Shown here in pieces: positions 36,401 to 48,600 of a stretch of 64,000 nucleotides of DNA. Each line of letters starts with the position of its first letter. Position 1 is the stretch's first letter. The notes under the pieces are model-generated. The model saw only the letters and a list, made by a program, of their open reading frames with translations, did not search any database and was not told the DNA's origin. Source of the DNA: Bryopsis sp. KO-2023 (Eukaryota > Chlorophyta > Ulvophyceae > Bryopsidales > Bryopsidaceae). Location of the stretch: positions 4,340,001-4,404,000 of the forward strand of contig BSYQ01000011.1 of the NCBI GenBank assembly GCA_030272585.1, given 5' to 3'. Both the position numbers and the translations under genes were made by a program.

Positions 36401-36571
36401 AGGTAACTGTCGGGCACCTCGTTGGCCACAAAAGAAACCATGTGACGAGATAGGCTTACGACATAAGTGTGCTGTTTTTGTTTTTTTTTGGTTCAATGAT
36501 AGTGTGACCGAACCGCGCTGACTGGGATGATTCTATCGCGGGTGCCTTCGTGATTGAACCTAGTGAACCGC
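33432..36571. other. Spacer between divergent hydrolase and WD40-channel genes
   Basis: About 3.1 kb. 33.4-35.1 kb is A/T-rich with no supportable gene. 35.6-36.5 kb is GC-richer, with open frames on both strands; a minus-strand frame at 35756-35850 reads hydrophobic and protein-like, but no gene can be assembled. It may include the long 5' region of the channel gene. Confidence 0.35.
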
Positions 36572-39500
36572 ATGAAATCGATGGCTGTATCCTTGGGTGT
36601 GTGTGGGATCACATGCACACATTCATGGAGTCCATCCACTTACCAAATGAGCTGTACCTAGAAAAAGCAGTTTTTCGAATTCCAGCAATGTTGCATGAGA
36701 TGTCTTTTAGTTTCACCAGTTCAGGGGGTTCGTTTCTGAGTCATTTCAATTCAACAGGGCGAGACTGTTGCCTGAGGAGGAAGAGAATCCATCCATAGCT
36801 TTTGAATCCGTTGAGACAGGTTTGGTACCTTGGTGTTCGCATTCTGTGAGGATCGTGAATGATCATCAATCTTGCCAGATCTTCAGAAAAGTCATAGTAG
36901 AACGAGAGAAGATAACTGTGGGCACCTGAAAATCAAAATAGGCATTTCAGACATAGAGCATCCAGCATGAGTTTGAAATGCGATTCGAACAGGAACAGAT
37001 CTTCATGGCACCGACCCTAAACAATACGGTTCTTGTCCATTGTTTCGTAATGGGTCGACCGTCTTGAAAGAGAAAGTCCAAGGGTGCTCAGATTTCTTTT
37101 CATTGTGATCTTTGCTTGTGGTGTTGTTGAATCCTTGAGGTTTCCTTCGTTTCGCAGATGGTCCTCCTCTGATCAAATCCCCCAGATTGTCTTTTGCAGC
37201 GGACTTCAATTTCACAACTCGAATCCCTTATCTGAAGGTGGACACAGCTGGCCTGGGTGCCTTCTCAAGATCAGATCACATCAGAGAATTCCAATTTCTT
37301 TCTTCCACCGCCAAGTACTGGGCGGGAGGTTTTGCAAAACCTCGTCCAAGCGAGGGCTCCTCCGAAGGCCATAATCATCATCATCACCATCATCACGATT
37401 TCGAGATTCATGTTGTGATTTGGGATGCGGATAACGGGCAACTGGTGAAAGACGTGGACGTCAGTTGCGGCCATGGATACGATGAGCTCGAGTGTTGTGA
37501 GGGTATCTGCGGAAGACTGGCGTGGAACGGCGAAACCTTCTTGTCGGCTCGAACCAGGACGAGGTCGCATACGGGCGATCGGGAGACCGACGTCGCCATT
37601 GTCGCGTGGGATAAGAACTCCAATGAAACTTGGTCGAAGCTCAATCTCGTGGAAAAAGCTCTGCGAGAGGAGAATCTCGCTCTGGATCCGAAGAAGACGC
37701 TCGTTCTAGCAGAAAGCTTTTCGCCTGGGGGAAAGTATTTCATCGTGTGCGGCTATGGAGCTCTCTCCAATCCCACATCTCGCGAGGAGGAACCTGTGTT
37801 CCATGATTTCCTGCTGGTGTTCGATACGTCCGAGAGGTCGCTGCCTGTGGTTCTCTTCAAGATGATTGAGGATCGAGACGATAGGTCGACACTTATCCCT
37901 CCTGAAGTGAGTCGCACCCCCGAATCTTGAAAAGCTTGTATTGACGACTTTGCGGCAATTTTGGTCGTCTTGAGAAGGTAACGTGTTTTTTGTTCTCAGG
38001 CAGATCCCGAGGACCCGCATATCGCGCAGCATTGGCCGAAGCTCTACTTGGAGGTGAGTGCGACGGCGAGCATGGATACTTGTGATCGAGCAATTTCCTC
38101 CCTTGTGATCACAAGAGCGTGTGACTTCTTGCGCCTCCACGCACAGATCTCTGCCTGGGATTTGTTTTAAGCGTTGGCTGTCTCGTCAGGTGTCGGTGTG
38201 CCCCGCGGACCGCGCGCTGTATTGGCCAAAGGGAGGTCTCCTGTGGCCCGACATCAGTGGAAAATACATGCAAGAAATCGATATGCACGCCGAGGATAGC
38301 GTCTGGTCGGAGGACGGGACGAAGCTGGCAACTTGGATAAACACGGACACACACGATAACGAATTCCCTAAAATTGTCGTCAACGACGTTTCCATCTGGG
38401 ACGTGGAAAAAATGAGCGCCGCTGGGGAGATGGGCGAACCCATGTCTAAACTGAAGGTGCAAACGGTGTGCGGACAGCGAGACAGCAAGTTTTTCAATCC
38501 CTACTACAGGGGGCTGACGTCCAGCTGCCGATTTCTGGAGCGGGATGGTGCGCTTTGTTTGCTGACATTCAGTGACGGCCAGCAAAACACTGTCGTACAG
38601 GTATGTAAAATTTCAATGAGTAGGATTTGAACTTGGGCAACTAAAATCCCAGCCCAATCCCTCACAATTAAATCATCCTGAATCTGAAGCAGAAACGGAT
38701 TTTCACATTTGGGACGAATGAAAATGAAGCATTAGATGAATTTTTTCGTGGGCTGATGATTTTTTTCCGTTTGAGCAAACTTAGAGTGTTTTATTTGTGG
38801 TGGGGGTTGGGGGAATAAACATATTCAGGTTGTGATGTGGGACCTTGAAACATGTCGACCAATATCTGAGGTGCAATTTCCTAAATCCCACATGGAAGGC
38901 TCCATTGTGATCCCTAAATCAGGACAATGGCTGGGTATTCCCAATGCCATCGGCGACCGATACAACCTTTGCATCTTTGATGTCCACTCAGGTAATGAGT
39001 TGGCTGAAATCAAACTCGGAAGCTGTTGTGAATTCATCACTGATGGAATGGGGGGCCGCATTGCCACGGAGGGAGCGGATGGTGGTTACTGTGTCTGGCA
39101 TGTGGGTGGAATGCTTCCTGTGATTGGGGGATGCACTCCACAACATGCGATTTCGCTGCCCCTGGCTGACGAGGTGCTGCGAGAAAACAGCGTCCCACAC
39201 ATGTGCAAAATTTCGGACGATGGTTCCAAGCTGGGGGTAGCTTACGTGGCTGGCGATCATTGGAGTGTGGTGCAGGTTTGGGATTTGGATAATCACAGTC
39301 ATTGTAGGATCAAGGTGGCTAGGGTTGTGAATGGCCGGTGTGAAGTGGGGCATGAAGACCACGGGAAGTCACCCCCTAAATCTGTGGGGGATCTGCAGAA
39401 CTTTCCGGTGTTTGACTTCTCTCCGGATAACCAAAAGGTTGTCATATGCGATCCAACTGGGACTGTGAATATGTGGCGGCTGGAGCGAGGAAGTGTTGAG

Positions 39501-42500
39501 TTGGAGTCGATGGTCGGTGAAATCCCCTTGGGTTCCGCTCGGCCAGTCGGGATTTGCTTTGTGGGTGGTGATGTCCATCGGGTTTGCGTGTCGGATGCTT
39601 TGGGCAACCTGCATTCCTTGATGTGGGGGATTGCTGAGTTTAGACATAAGGTTGAAAACTCGAGTGGGGCGTCTCCGTGTTTTGTGAAGTTCGTCCGAGG
39701 AGATACGAAAGCCCTCTTGGGGTGGGAACTCCCTAAGGATGAGAAATTTGCGTTTCGGGTGGACCTGTGGGATTTAACCTCCGGCAGTCAAGCCGATAAG
39801 ATCATCTTGATCCCTGCCACCTGGGCTGATCGGAAGCGGTGGATACTAATCAATACGGATGGGGCTGCACACAATTGGCAATACGATCGGACATTTCAGC
39901 CTCCAGATGAAGACCCGATCGACGAGGAAATCTTCTTCATGTTGAAACGATTGATCTCGTCTGGATCTCGAGGCTCAAAGTTTGCGGACTGGCCGATATG
40001 CCCTTTGCCTTTCACCCCAGAGGGTCCTCAAGAATTCACCTGGGTCAACTTTGGAAAATCGCAAGCCATCCCTTACTTCGACATTTCGGTGCATGTGGAG
40101 CCGGAGCCTGTTTTGAATATGGGTGAAAATCACTTCACTCTGCGTCGGATAAAAGAGGTGGACGTCGACGAAGAGTTCGAGGACTGGGTGGAAGCTAAGG
40201 CAGAGTGGGCCTCCAATGGAAGGGGACCCAAGGCTAGCAAATGCGATTTACGAAATGTGCATCACATTCATCAAATCAAGCGGGTTTTCAAAAACCACAG
40301 CTTGCCGTTGGCCCGAACACTGCATGATGGAAGATTGTCGGAGGCTTTCAAAGAGGTTCAGATAGCATCAGCATGGTTGGACCTTTTCGCATGCTCAAGG
40401 GATGGGTCCAGAATCGCTTCCGTGGAAATCGACGAACAGCAGAAGCCGGTGGTGGTGGTGTGGACCCCCTATGCTTCGTTTTTGCCCTATGAAAATCGAT
40501 TGGATGGAACCATGTTTGATGTCTCAACATGGTGAGTTGGCCAGCTCCTCAGAAACAAAATCTGTGGAGTGGGGTGGGGCAGGGTGATTTGCGCACCCCC
40601 GGCAGGGTGATTTGCGCACCCCCCTGCACCCCCTCCTCTTTTCTCTTCCCAACAAAGTGAAGAAAAAAAGTTACGAAAAGGAAAACAAACCTTTCAGGAA
40701 AGATGCGCTTTTTTTTGCTTCTTTTTTCGTGTTAGGTAATGTAGATGTAATGATTGGGAGTCCCCAAGAGTTGATTTCTTTTTTCCCTTTTTTTTTGGGG
40801 GGGGGGGGGAGTAGGAGCCCCATGATTTTATCAATGAAAGAGGATGCATTACTAAGCGTTCGGTGCTGCCTTTTCTTACAGGGATTTCAAATTGGGGAAA
40901 CTGGTGAACAGCAAAAGTGGCAATGCTGATTTGGAAGGCTTGATCATAGATTTCGGTCGAGGCGCTCTCAACCGCCCCTTGGTTTCTGAAGGTCGATCCA
41001 TGTTCCTCAACAAAATCCCACACGAGATGCAAAAAGCAAAAAACTACTCTCTGTTTTTGTTCGCCGTCAAATCCGAGAACATCACTCTCTGCAACCAGAT
41101 TTTGGAATTCGCGATGAAGAAGGATATCTTTCTTGATTTTCGGAGGAAAAATGCCCAGGGGGTGTATGAGAATGCGTTACAGATGGCGGTGGAAAATGGC
41201 TCCCCGGAAATGTTGTCTATGCTGCTGGATTTCTTGTTGAAAGGGGTGACTCATCGAGCACATTTGTCGGATCTGCTCTCTGAGGAGCTGGTCAAGCTGT
41301 TGCAAACGTCAGGGCAAAGAGGAGGGAGCACCGATTTCAGGTTGGTTTTGCGGGGGAACTTTTTGTGCAATTTTTATGGATACTGTTCATATCATTTTTC
41401 TCACATAGGGGTTCTTGCAATCATAGGAATAGGAAGTGATATTGATAACAGACTCATGCCAATCAGTTGCGATGTCAATCAATTGCACAAGGTGAATGGG
41501 GCTTTGATATATATATATTTGTGTGTGTGTGTGGAAAATCGCAGGAGATTTTGTATCAGTGTTTTGGAATCCAAATACATGATGGTGCCGATCGGAGAAG
41601 TCGAAGTCCCCTACGATGTTTTTGCTGATGAGCAATTCCTTTTCGGAGTGAGCAACCTCTGTCATTGCCCCTCCATGGACGAAAAGCCTCAGCAAACCGT
41701 GCTGCTTGATTTCTGCTCGGCCATGTTTACCCCCCTGGCGAAATTCACAGCATCCGAGTACAAAAACGCCGTCAAAGCCAAGGCCGTAGCGTTTGTGGTT
41801 CCCTATGCTAACCTCGCTCATCCTGGCCGGGATGGAATACTCCGTCCGCTGCAAATCTTGGGGGCTCCTGATGACATTTTCACTCAAATCCCAATTCAGG
41901 GAGTGATCCGATGGAAATGGAGTGCCTATGCGAAACGGAGTGCCCTGAAGGACTTCATGGTGTATATGATGGTCATCATTCTGTTCTCCCTGTTCTCCAT
42001 AATCATGGCTCACCATGCGCCATATACGCAAAGCGTTTGGGATGCAATTTTCCACGATAACCACAGGTCCGTTTTATTGATCGTGGTTTGCCTGATCTCG
42101 GTGATGGCACTCACCAGTTACACCATTTTTCGGGAATTGGCCCAGCTGATCGTGTTCTGTCAAGGAGCTCGGGCAGGCCACACCAACTGGATCTTGCCGA
42201 TCATGACGGGAATTAAGCACTGGTTCAGCTCCCGATGGAATATCCTGGAGCTGTTCACTTACTCGTCGTTACTCGTAGCCATTCCGGTGATGTTTTTCGG
42301 GGAGTATCGTTACCTTTACGCTGTGGTGGCCATCACAAACGTCGCAGTTTGGTGGAAAATCCTGTATTACATGCAAATGTTCAAGAGCACGGCTCCCCTT
42401 GTCATCATGATATTCGAAATCATGAAAGACATGCTTTCGTTTCTCCTGCTGGCTGTTTTCATTTGGTTGGGCTTCGGGGTGGCATTCTTCTCCTTGTACA

Positions 42501-43711
42501 ATCCATGCAGAGCATGTTTGGCACACTCCGACGAGGGCACCTGTACTAGAAAAGAGGTGGCCGTCGCTGTGGATGATTGTAGCCCAGATGGCATCGATGC
42601 TTTCGGCACTCTAGGGGCTTCGTTGATTTCGGTGTTTGCGATGCTGCTTGGGGACTTTGAGATTTCTGTGTTCACGGGATCGGGTTTTCCTTCTGTGGCA
42701 ATCGGCTTGTTCGTTGCGTACGAGCTCACCATGATGATCGTCCTCATGAACCTGTTGATCGCCATCATGAACGACAGTTTCGACCGAATCAAGCAGAGGG
42801 AGCTCACCGCTTTTCTGGTGGCGAAAGCAGACATGGTGGATGATTCTGAGTGCATGACCTTCGACAAGCCGCCGTGAGTAGCAGAATGCTTGCAAAATGT
42901 GGTTGATTCCTGCCGAACGCTGGGTCATTCAACTGATGAGTGCTTTTTTTAGCTCTCTTTTTGTGTTTGTGTGTGGTGGTGGGGGGGGGGGGGGGGCTGA
43001 TTGTGCCGTCTGTATTGCAGAAAGCTGAGTTCAAACAGAATTTGGCAAGGATCGCTTTTTTGGATGCAGCTTCTGTGTTCTTATCTGTATTTTATCTCCT
43101 TCCTGGCATTTGAAGCGATTTTTTTTTTTTTTGTGTGTGTTAAGGGTGTATATTGAAAAATATTTCTACATTTTGGTTCCGAAAACTCTCGTGGATGAAG
43201 AAACTTTTGAAGTTAAAGTGGAAGAGGTTGGGGACGGAGATGATGACGTTTGGATGGGAAGAATCATCGACATGGAGAGAAAACTCAGGTATCGTGCATA
43301 TTTGCCCACCCCTTAGTTCGCTTTTTCTGTGTCCTGATTCTTTTAACACAAGTCATCAAATCATTTAAATTAGACTGATTTTATAAATCAACAAATTTGA
43401 TTATTTTTATCCACTAAGATTTTGATTTGGGAAGTTTGGTGTGCATGCATGGAAAAAACTAAATACAGAAACCTAATACAACTGTAGTCAGCCTTTACAG
43501 AAAACTGTATGCTTTTTAGACATTCTTTTTTGAAGTTTTATTTGGGTAGGGGTGGGGTTACAGCCCAAGTTTATTGTTTTTTTAATATGTGTTATTCATG
43601 TGATTTTTCTTCATTTTGTTTTATAGGCGTGTGGTGTATGATGGGGTCAAGGAGATGAGGGAAGAATCGAAAAAATGCATGGTGGATATTTCCAACTCTA
43701 TCGGAAATTAG
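36572..43711 (+). CDS. WD40 / ankyrin-like / TRP-like cation channel fusion protein
   Basis: Large membrane protein joining a WD40-like N-terminal half to a TRP/polycystin-type channel. Exons: 37158-37906, 38000-38053, 38190-38600, 38829-40531, 40882-41340, 41545-42873, 43145-43288 and 43627-43711 (1644 residues), plus a tentative first exon 36572-36596 whose phase fits. Residues 1 to about 980 carry degenerate WD40 repeats (VVIWDADNGQ, VSIWDVEKM, VVMWDLETCRP, VQVWDLD, VNMWRLERG) and a run of eight His near 37370. Ankyrin-like helices follow (NALQMAVENGSPEMLSMLLDF). The channel has six hydrophobic segments at about 41955-42790, a pore loop ending FAMLLGDFEISVF and the TRP-type S6 end LMNLLIAIMNDSFDRI. 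An acidic, helical C-terminus follows. Body very secure; first exon weak. Confidence 0.88.
40578..40623. repeat. Tandem 23-bp duplication in an intron
   Basis: Two identical 23-bp units, ggcagggtgatttgcgcacc plus three C, lie head to tail at the start of the 40532-40881 intron. Confidence 0.85.
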
Positions 43712-44175
43712 TTTCAAGAATAATTTCACTAAATGCATAGGAGATGGCTGCATCTGTTTTCCCTTTTCGTTAACTTTGGTGAGCAAGATTTGGGGGTTGG
43801 ATGCTTCGATGCCTGTAGTTTCTTTTTTCAAGATGTAGTTATATGACTGACTGGGGACTGGCTGCCAGTCGCTGAGAGGAAATCAGACAAGATGTGACCA
43901 GAAAAATATTCAAAATTTTGAAAAGATGGACTTTTGGCAGCTGTCTGAGAATATGATAACCAGGACAGTCTGCTGCTTCTGCCCTGCACACTCGATTTTT
44001 TTTCTTTTTTTTGTTTTGGCTGTATTTCTTCTTTTTTTGAGGGGGGGGAAGGGGATGGAAGATAGTTTTTTTTGAGGCAGGTGAGTGTACCATTGAAATT
44101 GTCTTGTTGGAATGGAGATAATCAGTTTTGTGTTTTATTTTCCTTCAATGCTCAGTGCCCTTGTTGTAATGAAGC
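43712..44175. other. 3' flank of channel gene
   Basis: Non-coding sequence between the channel gene stop and the LTR element. T and G runs only. Confidence 0.45.
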
Positions 44176-44179
44176 CTCC

Positions 44180-44390
44180 TGTGAGCGCCAAAGTGGTAGA
44201 TGACTGAAATGAGGCAGTAGTGGACGAAAGGAAGTGGTGCTGTGTAACGTGGGGTAGTGCGATAGTGAGGGAATCTTGTGGACAGTTTGATTAGTCGTGG
44301 GAAGGTATAAAGTTCGACAGGGAAACTTGTAAACAAGAGACAGCGAACGTTTGTTCGCGTTGAGTTAGGTCTGCGCTCGAGTTTATTACA
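44180..44390 (+). repeat. 5' LTR
   Basis: 211 bp, begins tgtgagcgcc and ends gtttattaca. Contains a TATA-like ggtataaag near 44303-44311. Matches the 3' copy throughout, as far as I can read. Confidence 0.93.
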
Positions 44391-44805
44391 TGGTTTCGGA
44401 GCTGTAATCGGTCTATTCAGTTGTTGAAAGTTCGCACGCTGGCTCGCTTAGGCGTTGAACTCGAAAAGCTCGACCTCGAACTATCCTTCAGCGATAGTTC
44501 GTTTGCAACCGCAAAAGGACAGCGAACCAGCGAGGACGCAGATACGCACTCTCACGACTTGGCACAAGGACGTGCTACTTCAGACACGTCGAGTGTGACA
44601 GACCTCGGCAAGCAAGCTAAGTGGCGTAACACGCCTTGGTTTGAAACTGACGAACACCTTTTTTTTCCGGACATATCGCGTCCTAGGAAGGACCGCAGGC
44701 ACGACATGGCTGACGTTGAAAAGATACAGAGAGTGACGAAATGGACAAGGGAGACGGCAGACTGGCTCGTCCCATATGCAGAGCTGGGCAGTAACCCGTT
44801 TGTAA

Positions 44806-45110
44806 CGCACCGTACCGTAACGCACAGGGTCGGTACAGTAACGTGTCCGGTCGGTGCACGCACCGACCGGACGTTACAACACGTTGCACACGTTACAACA
44901 ACGACCCAGTCGGTACAACAACGTCCAAGTCCGGTACAACAACGATTCGACGTTACTGTAACGCCAAAGCGTTGTTGTAACGCAGTACGTTATCAGTAAC
45001 GTCTACGCCGGCTCCTATAACGTCTGTACCGATAGAAGACGTTACAACAACGATCGATCGCGTTACGTGCACCGATTGTTGGTCGGTGTTGTACCGATCC
45101 TGATTTCCTT
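44806..45110. repeat. hAT motif array, left end
   Basis: Dense degenerate copies of gtaacg/cgttac and ggtac, many palindromic or in inverted pairs (for example cgttacaacaacg). Position just inside the terminus suggests transposase-binding subterminal repeats. Confidence 0.8.
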
Positions 45111-45276
45111 TTCACTCTACCTTGCCATGAGTGTGGCTAACTGATTGGGTGTTCTTTCTTGAACTTTCCCAGTCCAAAACCCATTCAGCAGGGGATCCCC
45201 CTGGGGGCTTATATTGAAGTTAAGAGTGCAACATGGCAAACGTACACAATCATATCATGATAACAAAGCAGTTGAT

Positions 45277-45596
45277 AAAAAAAACCCAGTTCACAAATAA
45301 AACCCAGTCAAGCAAATAAAACCCAGTCAAGCAAATAAAACCCAGTTCACTAATAAAACCCAGTCAAGCAAATAAAACCCAGTCAAGCAAATAAAACCCA
45401 GTTCACAAATAAAACCCAGTCAAGCAAATAAAACCCAGTCAAGCAAATAAAACCCAGTCAAGCAAATAAAACCCAGTTCACTAATAAAACCCAGGCAAGC
45501 AAATAAAACCCAGTTCACAAATAAAACCCAGGCAAGCAAATAAAACCCAGTTCACAAATAAAACCCAGCTCGCAAATAAAACCCAGTCAAGCAAAA
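45277..45596 (+). repeat. Minisatellite of 17 units, 18-19 bp
   Basis: About 17 head-to-tail copies of two alternating variants: aaaacccagttcac-aat (18 bp) and aaaacccagtcaagcaaat (19 bp). Each junction creates aataaa on the plus strand. It lies just beyond the transposase stop codon, within the hAT element. Confidence 0.92.
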
Positions 45597-45635
45597 GAAA
45601 CACAATCCACCCCCTCTCTGCCCCCCAAAAAAACA

Positions 45636-48600
45636 CTAGTTCCTAAAAAGGCCCTTGTTGTGTTTTATGAAACTCAGGGCTTGGACGTTGTCTGGGCTGA
45701 GGGAAGCACGGCGGGCACGAACCAGGGCTCCCGATTGGCTGAATGATCTCTCTGATTCGGCAGAGGAAGCGGGGACAACCAGGAAGTCGACAGCCACAGC
45801 CTGCAGGATTGGGTAATTCCTGCCTTCCGTGCCCCAGAACTTGAGCTGGGAACCCCGGGGCTGCATAGGGAGGGTCTCGTATGCGGTCAGCTCGCTCCTT
45901 GCCATCCCCTCAATGTCCAGCAGATTGGCGGTGGGCCCCGCCGGCATTGCCTCAGGAGGCGAATCATCGTCAGAGTCGTCCAAAAAAGACTCCTGGGGCT
46001 GCATCCCCACGTCTCCACTCCCGCCTTCGGTGTCCCCCTCATTGTTCCCCCCGAACATGTTCTTGTCCGTGGCCTTCTGCGCAGCCAGGGAAACTATTTC
46101 ATCCCTCACCTGTAATGAAACACAACATCGTTACAACAACGTAGAACATCGGTTTCAGTAACGCCAACTATCGGTACACGTAACGTCTTTAACACGTTAC
46201 AAAAACGTCCGGATCGTTACTGTACCGATCTGGTCGGTACAGCACCGACCCAATATCGGTGCAGTAACGACCCAGGTCGGTACAGTAACGATCTGGGTCG
46301 GTACAGTAACGATCCTGTTTATTTTCTCTTTCTCTTCTTCTTTAAGTGATCCACATGCACCCAAGCAATGAAAGAAAAACACAAGCAAAAGCAACACTTA
46401 CCTCCGTCATGAAAGCGTCCGCGTCGAGATATTGCGCCATCACCTTCGGAAGCTCCGCCCACGCCGGTGCATCGAACATCTCCCTGATGAACTTGTTGTT
46501 CACCGTTGGGTCCATCACCGCGAGGCATGCAGCACCGAACACCCAGTTTGGGTCGTCGATCTGGGCATACAGGTGGCATGCCAACACGGACATCGCCTCC
46601 CGGATGTCGGAGGGATGCGGGGTGTGATCGATGGTCGTCTCTGGGCACCCCCTCATGAGGTGTTTGCAGCACCTGAAGTTCATACAAAAACAAATCAACA
46701 CAGACCACAGAGAAAATCTGGCAGATTCGTAAAAAACCCACTTTACTTTTCAGCCTGAATTACTGATGTACTTGTGATTCTGCTGTGTTTATATATTAAA
46801 TATATATATATATATAAACAAAAAAAAACCTCACTTTGCTATTGGTTCTGTTTTGTTTCCTGGATTTAATTTGGATTACACACCTCAGAATGATCCTCAG
46901 CATGTCTCCACCGGTGGGGTAATCGTTCCCTTCGAGCTTCTTGGAGGTCATCGCCACCGGGAACAGGATGGTCCTCAATAGGCGGAGGGCCTCCCTGAAA
47001 ACCAAAATATCAATAAAAAAAACTTAATAAACAAACCAGAAAATCATTAAAAACAAAACAGGAAACAAACCAGAAAATCAATAAAGAAACTTAATAAGCA
47101 CAGCAGGAAATTAACTTACCAATCGGCAATCTCCAGTGGCGACTTGTACCGCTGGAACTCCACCTCGAACCACCTCTTCGCAGCCCCCTCCACATCCAAA
47201 AGACGGACGATCATGTGGAAGGTGGAGTTCCAGCGGGTGTCGCATGGGACCTTCAGCGTGAGGACCCTGTTGGGGGTGATCCATGGGAGGCCCTCGTCAT
47301 CGGTGTCGCTCTCTGACAACAGGTCCACCGCCTCCCCCTCCTTCGCCGCGCGTTGAAACTCCTCCCTCTGCAGCCTATCCAGGATTGCCTTCGACCTGGT
47401 GGATCTGTAACACAAAATCACATGACACAGAAATGTTATCGTCAAATATAAAATTAATATTTCACAAGCACACAGAAAAAACAAAAAACAAAACAAACAC
47501 CACAAACAAGAATGATACATAAGTGAACAGAAATCAGCAAATGGAATTTACCTCGACACATGCGATACAAAGGCGGTGGCCTTGTCGAGGGCCTTCTTCA
47601 GATTAGGGCTGGTGCCCCCCAGCCCAGCCAGCCATTTCCGCACCGCGGTCTGCAGCAGGTGCAACACACATGGTTGCCAGTCCCAGAAGAGAAGTCGGTC
47701 GAAGCAGCTGACTACATTGGACCCACAGTCTGTGACTATTGTGGGCCTGTAGTAGGTCAGCCCGACTTGTCCGGCAGCCTGCAGGACATGGTCCTTGATA
47801 ACTGCAACACAGGAAACAACACAGAGGTAAGAAACATTGATTACAGGAGACCGTTATGAGGAACGACTTGATGCGTTGTTGTAACGTCTTCGGTCGGTAC
47901 TGGTACCGTCTGAAACCGTTACAACAACGCATCAAGTCGTTACAGCACCGTGTAGACGTTACAACAACGCTTACACGGTATTTGCACCGACATAGGGACG
48001 GTGCTTACAACGACTGTGTTTCGTTACAACACCGTCGGGTCGTTATGCATAACGACTTCTTTTTTTTCCCACCCATAGTAAAAAAAAACCCAAACCCCCA
48101 CAAACAACTGACTTCCAAATTGACTGCTGATCATCAAGTTTAAATAAACAATATAATAACTTTTTATATTTTTGTTTCTTTCCCTCATTCACACAATCAC
48201 AAGCCCAACCCCAATTACCTTGCGCCGTCACGGACTCCTCCTCCACCGGAATTGATCCCATGCTGTATGTCTCCAAACGCCAGGCCCCACCCTCCTTCAC
48301 AGCTCCCCCAGCCACCCAGGGCGTCACCACAGTGTGGATGGTGAGGGACAGGTACTTGTCCCCTGCCCTGCTCGTCCACGCGTCACATGTGAGGGCGGGC
48401 TTGATGGCTGCCTCTTGGTAGGCCCCCATCTTCTCCTTCAGCTTGCCCAATCCCTCTTGAAAGAGTTCTTGGACCTGCACCACATCAGAATAATAATATT
48501 AAAAACAGTAGAAAACAAAACAAAACAAAACAAACAAAACAAAACAAAACACAAAACACAAAAAAGAAAAACCCAAACCAGAAAAATCCCTTACCTTCCG

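Noticed and set aside
35626-36496. Minus-strand open frames in GC-rich DNA
   Set aside because: Some stretches read like protein, but no start, splice plan or recognised motif ties them into a gene; left as unassigned spacer.
43020-43110. Possible exon after the channel S6 segment
   Set aside because: It has an acceptor but no usable donor; direct splicing from 42873 to 43145 is in phase and continues the protein.
45277-45596. CRISPR-like array
   Set aside because: Units are contiguous with no unique spacers, in a eukaryotic transposon; it is a minisatellite.
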